Shown here: positions 28,424 through 36,207 of the stretch, piece by piece | How positions within the stretch are numbered: position 1 is the stretch's first letter | How the letters are laid out: each line of letters opens with the position of its first letter | DNA from: Paenibacillus protaetiae | GTDB taxonomy: Bacteria > Bacillota > Bacilli > Paenibacillales > Paenibacillaceae | NCBI RefSeq assembly: GCF_004135365.1 | Contig: NZ_CP035492.1 | Location: forward strand, 744,001 to 808,000 | Length of the DNA stretch: 64,000 nucleotides | Direction of reading: 5' to 3' | The notes under the pieces: model-generated | What the model was told of the DNA's origin: nothing | Databases searched by the model: none | Seen by the model: only the letters and a program-made list of their open reading frames with translations | Program-made: the position numbers and the translations under genes

Positions 28424-28726
28424 ATGGCGAATGCATTAGTCAGCATTCAAATTTTACCGAATGCGCCTGAAGGCGCAAGCAAATACGAATATGTCGACCG
28501 GGCCATCGACATTATTAAAGCATCCGGCGTCCCGTATCGTGTCGCGCCGCTGGAGACGACGATGGAAGGCGAGCTTCACAAGCTGCTTATGATCGTTCAG
28601 CAGATGAATGAAGCGATGACCGACCAGGGCTGTTCCTCTGTTATTTCGCAGGTGAAAATTTTGTTCAATCCGACGGATGGCGCTTCGATGGGTACATTGC
28701 TGGAGAAATACCCGGATGGGCAATAA
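28424..28726 (+). CDS. Thiamine-binding protein of the YkoF/MTH1187 (DUF77) family
   Basis: This 100-residue ferredoxin-fold protein (MANALVSIQILPNAPEG..., with PLETTMEGELHKLLMIVQQM) is a single-domain relative of YkoF, which binds thiamine or its pyrimidine moiety. It is placed between thiY and thiX in the riboswitch-controlled operon, so a cytosolic carrier or sensing role for the imported pyrimidine is likely. AAGGGAG precedes the ATG by about 9 bases. Confidence 0.85.
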   Translation: MANALVSIQILPNAPEGASKYEYVDRAIDIIKASGVPYRVAPLETTMEGELHKLLMIVQQMNEAMTDQGCSSVISQVKILFNPTDGASMGTLLEKYPDGQ

Positions 28727-29495
28727 AATGAACTGGCGAAAGTGGCTGCCGCCTGCGGCAGTCATACTCGTCCTATTGGCCGCTTGGCAAATCGCCGTTA
28801 CCGTAACCGGCACCGGAGAGTGGCTGCTGCCGTCTCCGCTGCGCATTATTGAAACAGCCGCGGAAGTATGGCCAAGGCTCAGCGAGCATATGCTGGCTAC
28901 GATAGAGCTCGTTTTGCCGGGTTTTGCAGGGGGAGTGGGCGCAGGCTTTTTGCTTGCGGCGCTTCTTCATTTTGTTCCCGGAGCCAAAAGCGGCATTTAC
29001 CCGCTGCTCGTCCTGTCGCAAAACGTGCCCATCATCGCGATTGGCCCGTTGCTGACGTTATGGTTTGGATACGGCATTGTGCCAAAGCTGATTTTGATGT
29101 GGCTGGTATGTTTTTTCCCTGTATCGGTTGCGTTGCTGGCGGGTTTGAATGACGTTGACCCTAAACTCCGCAATTATATGGAAATGATCGGTTCAAGCAG
29201 ATGGCAGCTGTTTTGGCGGCTGGAGCTGCCCAATGCAGTGTCCCATTTATTTTCCGGGCTGAAAATCGCTGCCTCCTACAGCGTGCTGACCGCCGTTGTA
29301 GCAGAATGGATCGGCTCGCAAAAAGGGCTTGGTTATTTTATGCTGCTCGCTTCCAACGGCTTTCAGACGGCACGCGTATTCGCTGCTGTATTTCTTATTG
29401 TAATTCTCAGCTTGCTGATGTATGGGCTTGTGTCGCTGGCGGAGCGGCTGCTTGTCCGTTGGAAGCAGGTTCAGAAAGGAAGTGAGCGGCGGTGA
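28716..29495 (+). CDS. thiX: Thiamine-precursor ABC transporter permease (ThiX-like)
   Basis: This roughly 259-residue protein has six predicted membrane helices and the BPD-transport EAA-like loop (YMEMIGSSRWQLFWRLELPN). It belongs to the SsuC/TauC/ThiX permease class. The ATG at 28716 overlaps the end of the YkoF-like gene by 11 bp, consistent with coupling; an internal ATG at 28728 is an alternative. It is followed by the ATPase gene with a 4-bp overlap. Confidence 0.9.
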   Translation: MGNKMNWRKWLPPAAVILVLLAAWQIAVTVTGTGEWLLPSPLRIIETAAEVWPRLSEHMLATIELVLPGFAGGVGAGFLLAALLHFVPGAKSGIYPLLVLSQNVPIIAIGPLLTLWFGYGIVPKLILMWLVCFFPVSVALLAGLNDVDPKLRNYMEMIGSSRWQLFWRLELPNAVSHLFSGLKIAASYSVLTAVVAEWIGSQKGLGYFMLLASNGFQTARVFAAVFLIVILSLLMYGLVSLAERLLVRWKQVQKGSERR

Positions 29496-30307
29496 ATAAG
29501 CGAGCAGCGGATCGTCAGCCCGTGTTGGACATTACCCGGGTACATAAAACGTTCGGCAAAGGCCAAACGGCAAAAGAAGTCATCGGAGGCTTGTCGCTGC
29601 ATATCCACGAGGGGGAGTTCGTCTCGATCGTTGGACCTTCCGGCAGCGGGAAAACGACGTTGTTTCAAATGATTGGCGGGCTTGAGCTTCCGAGTGAAGG
29701 CGAAATCCGCGTAAACGGACAGCTCATTAACGGCAAACGCGGCCATATATCGTATATGCCGCAGCAGGCGTCCTTGCTGCCTTGGCGGACAGTGGCGGAC
29801 AATGTGGAGCTTGCGCTGCATATTGCCGGAATGAAGCGCAGCGATGCTGAGCAATCCGCGCTGGAATGGCTGGATAAAGTTGGCCTCGGCAGCTATGCCG
29901 AGGCGTACCCCGGCGTGCTGTCCGGCGGTATGCAGCAGCGCGTATCTTTTTTGCGGGCGCTGCTTTCGCCGCAGCGGCTTATGCTGCTGGATGAACCGTT
30001 TGGCGCGCTGGATGCGCTGACGCGGCTGAACATGCAGCGCTGGCTGATGTCGATCTGGGAGGAGAACCGCCGCTCGGTGCTGCTGGTGACGCACAGCATT
30101 GAGGAAGCGCTGCTGCTCTCGGACCGGGTTATTGTGCTGTCGGCTTCGCCTGCAGTCGTGCTTGACGAATTCGAGGTGCCGTTTGCAAGGCCGCGCAAAG
30201 AATCATTGTGGACGGACGAATTGTTTAATGCGTACAAACAGAAGGTTTATGACCTGCTTCAAGATCATACGAATACGAGAAGGGGTGCCGCAAGTGCCGG
30301 AGAATAA
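29492..30307 (+). CDS. thiZ: Thiamine-precursor ABC transporter ATP-binding protein (ThiZ-like)
   Basis: This 271-residue ABC ATPase of the nitrate/taurine type has Walker A GPSGSGKTT, the Q-loop region MPQQASLLPW, signature LSGGMQQRVSF, Walker B RLMLLDEPFGALD and the switch His in LLVTHSIEEA. It energises the ThiXY transporter. The start is GTG at 29492, overlapping thiX. The signature LSGGMQQR is standard for the group. Confidence 0.93.
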   Translation: MNKRAADRQPVLDITRVHKTFGKGQTAKEVIGGLSLHIHEGEFVSIVGPSGSGKTTLFQMIGGLELPSEGEIRVNGQLINGKRGHISYMPQQASLLPWRTVADNVELALHIAGMKRSDAEQSALEWLDKVGLGSYAEAYPGVLSGGMQQRVSFLRALLSPQRLMLLDEPFGALDALTRLNMQRWLMSIWEENRRSVLLVTHSIEEALLLSDRVIVLSASPAVVLDEFEVPFARPRKESLWTDELFNAYKQKVYDLLQDHTNTRRGAASAGE

Positions 30308-31112
30308 CCGCCAGTCATGGATTGTGGATGCTCATATTCATTTTGTACAGTACAGCCGGGAAGACAAGGAATTGCTGCTGGAGAGGTTTGCAGAAGCGGG
30401 CGGACGCACGGTCGTAGCCGTATCTACGGATTTGGCTTCATCGCAGGAGACAAGAGAGCTGGCAAGCCGTTATCCGAAGCAAGTGCATCCGGCTTACGGC
30501 TATCACCCTGAGCAGCCGGTTCCGCCGGAAGCGGAAATCGAACGGCTGCTGCAATGGATCCGGGAACGGCATCAGGCAGGGGAACGGTTCGCAATCGGGG
30601 AAGTTGGCTTGCCTTATTACAACAGGACAGATGCGGAAGCAAACGGCCGGCCTTTTGACGAAACGCCTTATTTGTCGCTGCTCGGACGGTTTGCGGCGCT
30701 CGCAGCCGAACTTGACTTGCCGATTGTGCTGCATGCGATCTATGAGGATGGAGGCAAAGCATGCGAAATTGTCCAGAAACACGGCGTACAAAAAGCACAT
30801 TTTCATTGGTTTAAAGGCGGCCAAGCAGTTGTAAAGCGGCTCATGGACGCCGGGTATATGATTTCAATTTCGCCGGATGTGGCCTACGAGCCGGAAATTC
30901 GCGAACTGGTGCGGCAGTATCCGCTGGAACTGATGATGAGCGAAACGGATGGCCCGTGGCCGTTTGAGGGCAAATATAAAGGGCAGCAGACAGAGCCGGC
31001 GATGGTCCGTGATGTCGTTGCCGAAATTGCTGAAATTAAAAATTTGTCTTATGAAATTGTTGCGGACGCGTTATTCCGGAATGCTTCGAGAATGTACGGC
31101 TTAAAGGGATAG
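30294..31112 (+). CDS. TatD-family metal-dependent hydrolase in the thi operon
   Basis: This roughly 272-residue TIM-barrel metallohydrolase has the first metal pair HIHF (WIVDAHIHF), a Glu ligand in AIGEVGLPYYN, HAIYEDGG, the His of KAHFHWFKGG and the Asp of SETDGPW. Translation probably starts at GTG 30294, with AGAAGGGG 8 bases upstream and a 14-bp overlap with thiZ. TatD proteins are usually nucleases. Its co-regulation with a FAMP-type importer raises the alternative that it processes the imported pyrimidine, a step done by YlmB in other bacilli. That is conjecture. Confidence 0.85.
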   Translation: MPENNRQSWIVDAHIHFVQYSREDKELLLERFAEAGGRTVVAVSTDLASSQETRELASRYPKQVHPAYGYHPEQPVPPEAEIERLLQWIRERHQAGERFAIGEVGLPYYNRTDAEANGRPFDETPYLSLLGRFAALAAELDLPIVLHAIYEDGGKACEIVQKHGVQKAHFHWFKGGQAVVKRLMDAGYMISISPDVAYEPEIRELVRQYPLELMMSETDGPWPFEGKYKGQQTEPAMVRDVVAEIAEIKNLSYEIVADALFRNASRMYGLKG

Positions 31113-31119
31113 ATGGACC

Positions 31120-31149
31120 GCCGCCAGGGCACTGGCGGCTTTATTTTTT
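31120..31149 (+). terminator. Intrinsic terminator of the thi operon
   Basis: A perfect 8-bp stem GCCGCCAG / CTGGCGGC with a GGCA loop is followed by TTTATTTTTT. Confidence 0.9.
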
Positions 31150-31302
31150 CCCTTTGCGGGATGCCGCCCAGAACGCCAAAATAATAAGCGGAATGAAAAT
31201 AAACCACGGAATCGTGATCGTTCCGCCCACCAGAACCGCTAAAAATAGGACGACGATGATGCCGATAATGATATACAGGCATCCTCTCCCAAACGTCTCC
31301 AT
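31141..31302 (-). CDS. Small membrane protein (53 residues)
   Basis: The peptide starts METFGRGCLYIIIGIIVVLF and ends FWAASRKGKK, with two closely spaced hydrophobic helices and a positively charged C-terminus. AAGGAGG lies 8 bases upstream of the ATG on the minus strand, which supports translation. It resembles small Paenibacillus/Bacillus membrane proteins of unknown function. No neighbour suggests a role. Confidence 0.65.
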   Translation of the reverse strand: METFGRGCLYIIIGIIVVLFLAVLVGGTITIPWFIFIPLIILAFWAASRKGKK

Positions 31303-31446
31303 GTGCAGCCTCCTTGATATAATCGTATTTAACAATGTACTTCTATAGGGCATCCGATTATGCCTGCAACGTCTATTTTTGGTTGTTCTTGCCACTTGCA
31401 GAAGGTACAATAGCTGTACAGCATGGATCTGCAGGAGGAAGCCGTA

Positions 31447-31887
31447 TTGAAGAAAAAAAGCATGGTGTCATTGTTATCCGTTATCGTCATTGCAATTACC
31501 GCTTATGTCTATCCGTCACTGGCGGATGATCATAAGCAGCCTTCTATCCGGCAGGATGCGCAGGCGGATTATACGATCTATTTTCCGCTGGACAAATATC
31601 CGGAGACCGGCCAACATATTCAAGCGGCAATTCGCAGAGGCGAACCCGCTGTCTGTACGATTGACCGGGAAGGCGCGGAACAGAACCGGAAAGAATCGCT
31701 GCACGGCGTGCCCACCCGCAAAGGTTATGACCGCGATGAATGGCCGATGGCTATGTGCCGGGAGGGCGGCGAAGGCGCCGACATCCAATACGTGACGCCT
31801 TCGGATAACCGGGGAGCCGGTTCATGGATCAGCAATCAGCTGGATCAGCTGCCGGACGGTGCTGAAGTGTTATTTGTGGTCAAATAA
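31447..31887 (+). CDS. nucB: NucB/DNA_entry-type secreted deoxyribonuclease
   Basis: This 146-residue protein starts at TTG 31447, with AGGAGG 8 bases upstream. A signal peptide ([20 protein letters not shown]) leads into the nuclease domain, which carries the family motif [12 protein letters not shown] and then [13 protein letters not shown], including the catalytic Asp/Glu/Asn positions. NucB degrades extracellular DNA during sporulation and can disperse biofilms. The upstream AAGGTACAATAGC may be a promoter -10. A strong terminator follows. Confidence 0.9.
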   Translation: MKKKSMVSLLSVIVIAITAYVYPSLADDHKQPSIRQDAQADYTIYFPLDKYPETGQHIQAAIRRGEPAVCTIDREGAEQNRKESLHGVPTRKGYDRDEWPMAMCREGGEGADIQYVTPSDNRGAGSWISNQLDQLPDGAEVLFVVK

Positions 31888-31899
31888 TGTGTTGAAATT

Positions 31900-31950
31900 A
31901 AGCTTCCTGTGGCTTACGGCTCGTTCGTAAGGCATCAGGAAGCTTTTGTA
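31900..31950 (+). terminator. Intrinsic terminator after nucB
   Basis: The stem AAGCTTCCTG / CAGGAAGCTT, with an inner CTTACG / CGTAAG extension, is followed by TTGTAATTTT. Confidence 0.8.
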
Positions 31951-32069
31951 ATTTTGGGGCGGGATGTTTGTCTTCTCGCACGTTTGGGTCGTCTAAACGC
32001 CGTGACCAACGGGTCTTTCTATGAATCTATTAATCGTATACAGGCCAGTTACAAGGAGTGGAACAAGTT

Positions 32070-33035
32070 ATGCAAAATAGAAGCGCCGGCAACGCCCAAG
32101 GCATCGACGTCTCCCGTTACCAGGGCCAGATTGATTGGACTAAGGTCCGAAATGACGGGATCTCTTTTGTATTTGTCAAAGCAACAGAAGGGGAGACAGG
32201 ACGAGATCCCTATTTTGCAAGGAATGCAGAAGGAGCGGCAGCAGCAGGGCTGCTTGTGGGGGCATACCATTTTATGCGGGCAACAACGCCGGATGGGGCC
32301 ATACGCGAAGCGCAGCACTTTTACCAAACCGTATCTGCCTCAGCAAAGCTGCAACTGCCGCCGGTTATGGACTATGAACAAAATAACGGTGGATTAAAGG
32401 ATGCGGACATCAACAAGGTGGCGAAAGCCTTCTTATCGGAAACGGAACGGTTGTTTGGCGTACGGCCGATCCTGTATTCCGGCAACAGTTTTGCTAGCCA
32501 TTTTGACGCAAGTTTGGGCGCATACCCGTTATGGGTGGCCAGATACAGCACTACAGCGCCGGTTAATGTGACGGCATGGTCGGCTTGGACATTTTGGCAA
32601 TACAGCGGCGGAGATTCCGGCGGTACTAGGCCGGGCGGCGGAAGACGGGTTGCGGGAATATCAACCCCAGTGGATTTAAACGAATATGCAGGCACAGAAG
32701 CGCAGCTCCGCGAAACTTTTGCGCCTGATCAGGAGGGACAGCCCATGACAGAAGCAGAACGGCAGGAGATGGATCAGTTGAAGGCAAGAATTGCAAAGCT
32801 GGAAAGCTATTTAAACCTTTCGGGCAATCAAATGCCACCCGCTTGGATTAATGAGGCGGCCTGGGCAGCTAAACAAGCCGGCATTATTACAAGCATTAAC
32901 GATAAAGGCAATCCGGAGTTTATTTCGATTCAAATGCTGTACAACGCAGGGTTATGCAATCCGGAGCTTATAGCGTTCTTCAAGCAGTTCAGCGCCGGGA
33001 CGCGCGAAGCGATAGAAGCGCTGCTGGCGGAGTGA
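32070..33035 (+). CDS. Glycoside hydrolase family 25 lysozyme with C-terminal extension
   Basis: The 321-residue protein begins MQNRSAGNAQGIDVSRYQGQ. It contains a GH25 muramidase domain to about residue 205, with FVKATEG, the acidic pair in LPPVMDYEQN, and WQYSGG. A Lys/Glu-rich coiled segment (about residues 220-250) and a 65-residue C-terminal domain with no recognised family follow. GH25 enzymes cleave the MurNAc-GlcNAc bond of peptidoglycan. There is no signal peptide, so release may depend on lysis, holins or the sporulating mother cell. AAGGAG precedes the ATG at 32070 by 11 bases; GTG 32058 is an alternative. Confidence 0.88.
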   Translation: MQNRSAGNAQGIDVSRYQGQIDWTKVRNDGISFVFVKATEGETGRDPYFARNAEGAAAAGLLVGAYHFMRATTPDGAIREAQHFYQTVSASAKLQLPPVMDYEQNNGGLKDADINKVAKAFLSETERLFGVRPILYSGNSFASHFDASLGAYPLWVARYSTTAPVNVTAWSAWTFWQYSGGDSGGTRPGGGRRVAGISTPVDLNEYAGTEAQLRETFAPDQEGQPMTEAERQEMDQLKARIAKLESYLNLSGNQMPPAWINEAAWAAKQAGIITSINDKGNPEFISIQMLYNAGLCNPELIAFFKQFSAGTREAIEALLAE

Positions 33036-33334
33036 ACCGGGCGATTCGGATACGGAAAGTCCCCAAGCAGTTTTATTTATCATGAGCACTCCCTTCTGGG
33101 GATGCTATTTTAATTGTCACTGTACTTCTACATTTGAATTGGCCGTTATTATACCATTCTTGGATGTGAGAAGGAGGTCATAACGAGGCGGATGCAGGCA
33201 TTTTGAATTAGAAGAACTCAAATAAAAGGTTGATCATAGGACTTGTGCAGCAGGTAAATGGTTTTTTTTGGAGAATTCAAATGGACATGGCGGTCTGTTG
33301 TCACAAATACGTCATAGGATAAAAGGAAAGTAAC
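33036..33334. other. Gene-poor spacer between the lysozyme gene and the cas remnants
   Basis: No intact coding sequence was recognised here. CCCCAAGCAG / CTTCTGGGG around 33062-33104 could form a weak hairpin downstream of the lysozyme gene. AAGGAGG at 33171-33177 is an isolated Shine-Dalgarno-like site with no usable start after it. The stretch is AT-rich relative to the core genes and may contain eroded sequence from upstream of cas3. Confidence 0.4.
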
Positions 33335-33759
33335 ATGGTGGCCTTTTATGCGCATACGAGTGAACGCGGCGAAAATTAATAGCTGCTAGACCCTCTCGAA
33401 TGAGTGGCATTCATAAAGGTAGACCGGAATGGCTCAATTATTTGAAGTTGAAGAGTGGCTATGATTTCGAAGCGAATCTCGAAGGGAAAATGGGGAAAAT
33501 CCCCCATGCCATTTATGGAGCAGAACTGGTTGAACGAATTTATGGCAAGGGAATTGGACGCTTACTTGCCTACAGCATTGCCGGTCATCATACCGGACTC
33601 CCGGATTGGTCCAGCATCGAAGGGGCTGGACCAGCCTCATTGCAGTTTAGAAAATCGCAAGTCAATGATCTGGATCTTGAACAGATCGATCCCTCGTTTA
33701 TTGCAAAGCTTCAGGAGTTCATGCCTCTGCAACCGCCGTGGAAGTTTAAAGACGGAAGG
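33335..33759 (+). pseudogene. cas3: cas3 remnant (HD-domain N-terminal part)
   Basis: A Shine-Dalgarno-preceded ATG at 33335 begins MVAFYAHTSERGEN, a typical Cas3 N-terminus (xFYAHS...), but two stop codons follow at once. In another frame (from 33400) the text continues HKGRPEWLNYLKLKSG, then KIPHAIYGAELVERIYG and AYSIAGHHTGLPDW. These match the Cas3 HD nuclease with its later His motifs. The segment ends PLQPPWKFKDG, where Cas3 HD domains lead into the helicase. The first HD motif (HDxGK) is destroyed and the helicase is missing. This is a dead gene. Confidence 0.8.
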
Positions 33760-33838
33760 TGATGCCCTGCTTTTTCAAGAAGTCAAAGTTGAGCATATAG
33801 GTGTCAAAACTGTTTATGACATGGAAGTGCGAACGTGA
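33760..33838 (+). pseudogene. cas2: cas2 remnant (C-terminal end)
   Basis: In the frame ending at 33838 the text reads DALLFQEVKVEHIGVKTVYD followed by ME. This resembles the C-terminal end of type I-C Cas2 (...RVEHIGxKxxYDxEGPL). It is fused directly to the cas3 remnant. Cas2 is the last gene before the leader in type I-C loci, so its position next to the leader is as expected. Only about 25 codons survive, so the call rests on a short match. Confidence 0.65.
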
Positions 33839-34007
33839 AGCTCACATATTTTTTCTGGGGGGTTCGCACCATGAATTTTGTCGTGTTAACCCGATTTTCT
33901 TGCTTTGTTGAAGAAATTAAGTGGTGACTTATCCTTTGAATAGATAGATAATTATGGAATTAGGTATGATTAATCTCGATAGGTGATCAATCGCACCTAA
34001 TTTCGCT
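33827..34007 (+). promoter_or_regulatory. CRISPR leader with inverted-repeat element
   Basis: GTGCGAAC (33827-33834) and GTTCGCAC (33862-33869) form an inverted repeat directly after the cas2 remnant, as in other type I-C loci. An AT-rich stretch follows to the first repeat at 34008. Repeat polarity (3' ATTGAAAT handle) means the array is transcribed rightward from this leader. Confidence 0.75.
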
Positions 34008-35030
34008 GTCGCACTCCGTATGGAGTGTGTGGATTGAAATAAAGCTAAGCGTATTTTTACAAACCAAGATAAAAGGGGTCGCACTCCGTATGGAGTGTGT
34101 GGATTGAAATATATACTGCTGCCATTTATCTGCGTCATGGTGCGGGGTCGCACTCCGTATGGAGTGTGTGGATTGAAATGTCTCTTTCGTGAGTAAACAT
34201 TTGTCCCGGAGAAAGTCGCACTCCGTATGGAGTGTGTGGATTGAAATTCACGGCGCTCGCCGTTCGTGCCAACCTTGCGCTGCGTCGCACTCCGTATGGA
34301 GTGTGTGGATTGAAATGCTTGGTGTAAGTCGTAAACGATGACGCAATAATTAGTCGCACTCCGTATGGAGTGTGTGGATTGAAATCCTTCTCCGTTGCTC
34401 CCTAAATGATTCAGCCAAATCGTCGCACTCCGTATGGAGTGTGTGGATTGAAATAGAAAATGGATTTTTACCAGTCATTATTTATACATGGGTCGCACTC
34501 CGTATGGAGTGTGTGGATTGAAATAAAATGGGTTGCCAGATAATAAAGACCCGCCAAGGTCGCACTCCGTATGGAGTGTGTGGATTGAAATTTCCGGGTG
34601 TCGCGGCCAGGCGGACACGTCCTGCGTCGCACTCCGTATGGAGTGTGTGGATTGAAATCATCCGAAGGCAGCCGCTCGATTGAAAGGCGTAAAGGTCGCA
34701 CTCCGTATGGAGTGTGTGGATTGAAATCTCATAACCATCCGGTATGTCCAACCCAATATCATCAGTCGCACTCCGTATGGAGTGTGTGGATTGAAATTCT
34801 TTTGTATTCAATGACTTGTTCGACGCGCAAAGTCGCACTCCGTATGGAGTGTGTGGATTGAAATGATCTTTTTATGACGTTGAAAAAGGAGACTTGGGAG
34901 TCGCACTCCGTATGGAGTGTGTGGATTGAAATTTGACGGCCACGACGGCCGCCGCAGCGCGAGCCTGGATTGAAATTCGAAAGTGGAGATCATACTGCGA
35001 ATCCTGTCACGGGTCGCACTCCGTATGGAG
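34008..35030 (+). CRISPR. Orphan type I-C CRISPR array (14 identical repeats plus degenerate and truncated terminal copies)
   Basis: The 33-bp repeat starts GTCGCACTCCGTATGGAGTG and ends GGATTGAAAT, the type I-C form, and contains a CACTCC-GTAT-GGAGTG hairpin. Fourteen identical copies start at 34008, 34078, 34147, 34215, 34284, 34353, 34422, 34492, 34559, 34626, 34695, 34765, 34832 and 34900. Spacers are 34 to 37 bases and all different. A fifteenth copy (about 34944-34976) keeps only the last 11 bases intact, and the sixteenth (35013-35030) is only the first 18 bases. No intact cas gene is in the window. Function would need Cas proteins from elsewhere in the genome. Confidence 0.97.
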
Positions 35031-35171
35031 AAGGTTTGTCGACAATACAGAGCCATACGTAGATTAGAAAACCTCTACGAAACGTTATATTATCGTTATG
35101 AGTCGGATAAAACGTTTACGTACAAAAAAATCATGATGAATTAAAAAGGGAATCAGAATATATACACCATC

Positions 35172-35201
35172 ACCGCCTTTAAAAGAGGCGGTTTGTTGTT
35201 T
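35172..35201 (+). terminator. Hairpin terminator in the region after the CRISPR array
   Basis: The stem ACCGCCTTT / AGAGGCGGT is followed by TTGTTGTTTC. Confidence 0.65.
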
Positions 35202-35316
35202 CATCCCCAAAACGTCACCTTGCACTGAAAAATCGCAGCTGTAATAGATGTGTTTTTTAATTGCTGAAAATCCCTTTAGAAACAGTATCTTATTATTAAG
35301 TATCAAACAAAAAATC

Positions 35317-35343
35317 GGGCATCCCTTTCGGGACGCCCTTTCA
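35317..35343 (+). terminator. Hairpin terminator upstream of rsmD
   Basis: GGGCATCCC / GGGACGCCC (one G-T pair) with a TTTC loop is followed by TTTC. Confidence 0.55.
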
Positions 35344-35619
35344 TGGGAGAGGAGAAACCGGACGAAGAGCTTATGGGGAAACGTAAGTCTTCTCCGCGGT
35401 TGTCTACGGCATCTTTCGAAGCCGATGATTGTATTTTTACCGAATTGCAACTGATTATACCTGCGGCGGAAAAAATTTGTCCCTATATGGAAAAGTTTCA
35501 TCCCGGCCGGCGAAGAATGCCAAGCCCAATCGTCGCAATAGCGGCAGAGCCGTACGCTTCCTTCAAAAAGCAATTATGTGGTACGATAGGCGGGTAATAC
35601 ATAGAAGGAGGCATTTGCA

Positions 35620-36207
35620 GTGAGAGTAATTGCCGGCGCAGCCAAAGGGCGGCCGTTAAAAGCAGTGCCCGGGATGAACACGCGGCCGACGACAGACAAA
35701 GTAAAGGAAGCGATCTTCAGCATGATCGGTCCTTATTTTGAAGGCGGATACGCGCTTGATTTATTTGCAGGTACGGGCGGACTTGGCATCGAAGCCTGGA
35801 GCCGGGGGATTGAACGGGTCATCTTTATTGATAAGGAGAAAATAAGCATCGATGTCGTACGTGCCAATGTGCAGGCGGCGGGGATGTCGGATTTTGCGCA
35901 AATATTCCGGAATGACGCGGAACGCGCGTTAAAAGCGTTAAGCAAACGCGGTGTGCGCTTCCGGCTTGTCTTTTTGGATCCGCCGTATCGGATTGTTTCC
36001 ATGGACGAATTAATGGGCGAGATGATCGCGCTGGATTTGCTGGAGGATCAAGCGATTATTGTGGTGGAGCATGACGCGGCGCATGAGTATCCGGAACATA
36101 TTGAGGGCTTCACGCGGCTGAGAGCCGCGAAATACGGCGATACAGCCGTGTCCGTGTACAGGCATCAGGAGGACAGCGAGAATGGAGGAGAAGAAACCGA
36201 TGCATGA
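35620..36207 (+). CDS. rsmD: 16S rRNA (guanine(966)-N(2))-methyltransferase RsmD
   Basis: This 195-residue SAM-dependent methyltransferase starts [18 protein letters not shown]. It has the SAM-binding motif [18 protein letters not shown] (about residues 47-64) and the N6/N2-methyltransferase motif FLDPPY (near residue 122). It methylates G966 of 16S rRNA on the 30S subunit. AGAAGGAGG lies upstream of the start. It overlaps coaD by 26 bp, matching the ylbH-ylbI order of Bacillus. Confidence 0.96.
   Translation: MRVIAGAAKGRPLKAVPGMNTRPTTDKVKEAIFSMIGPYFEGGYALDLFAGTGGLGIEAWSRGIERVIFIDKEKISIDVVRANVQAAGMSDFAQIFRNDAERALKALSKRGVRFRLVFLDPPYRIVSMDELMGEMIALDLLEDQAIIVVEHDAAHEYPEHIEGFTRLRAAKYGDTAVSVYRHQEDSENGGEETDA

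Larger units (their letters stand above)
35031..35619. other. Gene-poor region after the CRISPR array
   Basis: No convincing complete gene was found. Directly after the truncated last repeat an open stretch at 35031-35144 encodes KVCRQYRAIRRLENLYETLY and 17 further residues without a start codon. It could be the 3' end of a gene lost by deletion, but was not recognised. Two hairpins follow (35172-35197 and 35317-35340). An 84-codon frame at 35343-35597 starts inside a hairpin tail and resembles no known family. TGGTACGAT at about 35579 is a possible extended -10 for rsmD. Confidence 0.5.

Noticed and set aside
31423-31446. ATG 31423 as start of the NucB-type gene
   Set aside because: The AGGAGG site lies downstream of it and 8 bases before TTG 31447, which begins a proper signal peptide.
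33455-33838. The 127-codon frame taken as an intein or Hint-domain end because of the KVEHIGVKTVYDMEV text
   Set aside because: VxxVYDxEV is also seen at intein ends, but the KVEHIG text and the position right before a type I-C leader fit a cas2 remnant better.
34135-34861. Several open frames across the CRISPR array (repeating FNPHTPYGVR, ISIHTLHTECD and RTPYGVCGLK)
   Set aside because: They are translations of the CRISPR repeat, a known annotation artefact.
35085-35573. A 162-codon minus-strand frame between the CRISPR array and rsmD
   Set aside because: It reads through two terminator hairpins and has an Arg/Cys/Phe-rich composition unlike a real protein.
35343-35597. An 84-codon frame upstream of rsmD
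   Set aside because: It starts in the tail of a terminator hairpin and the peptide resembles no family; it was noted only as part of the gene-poor region.
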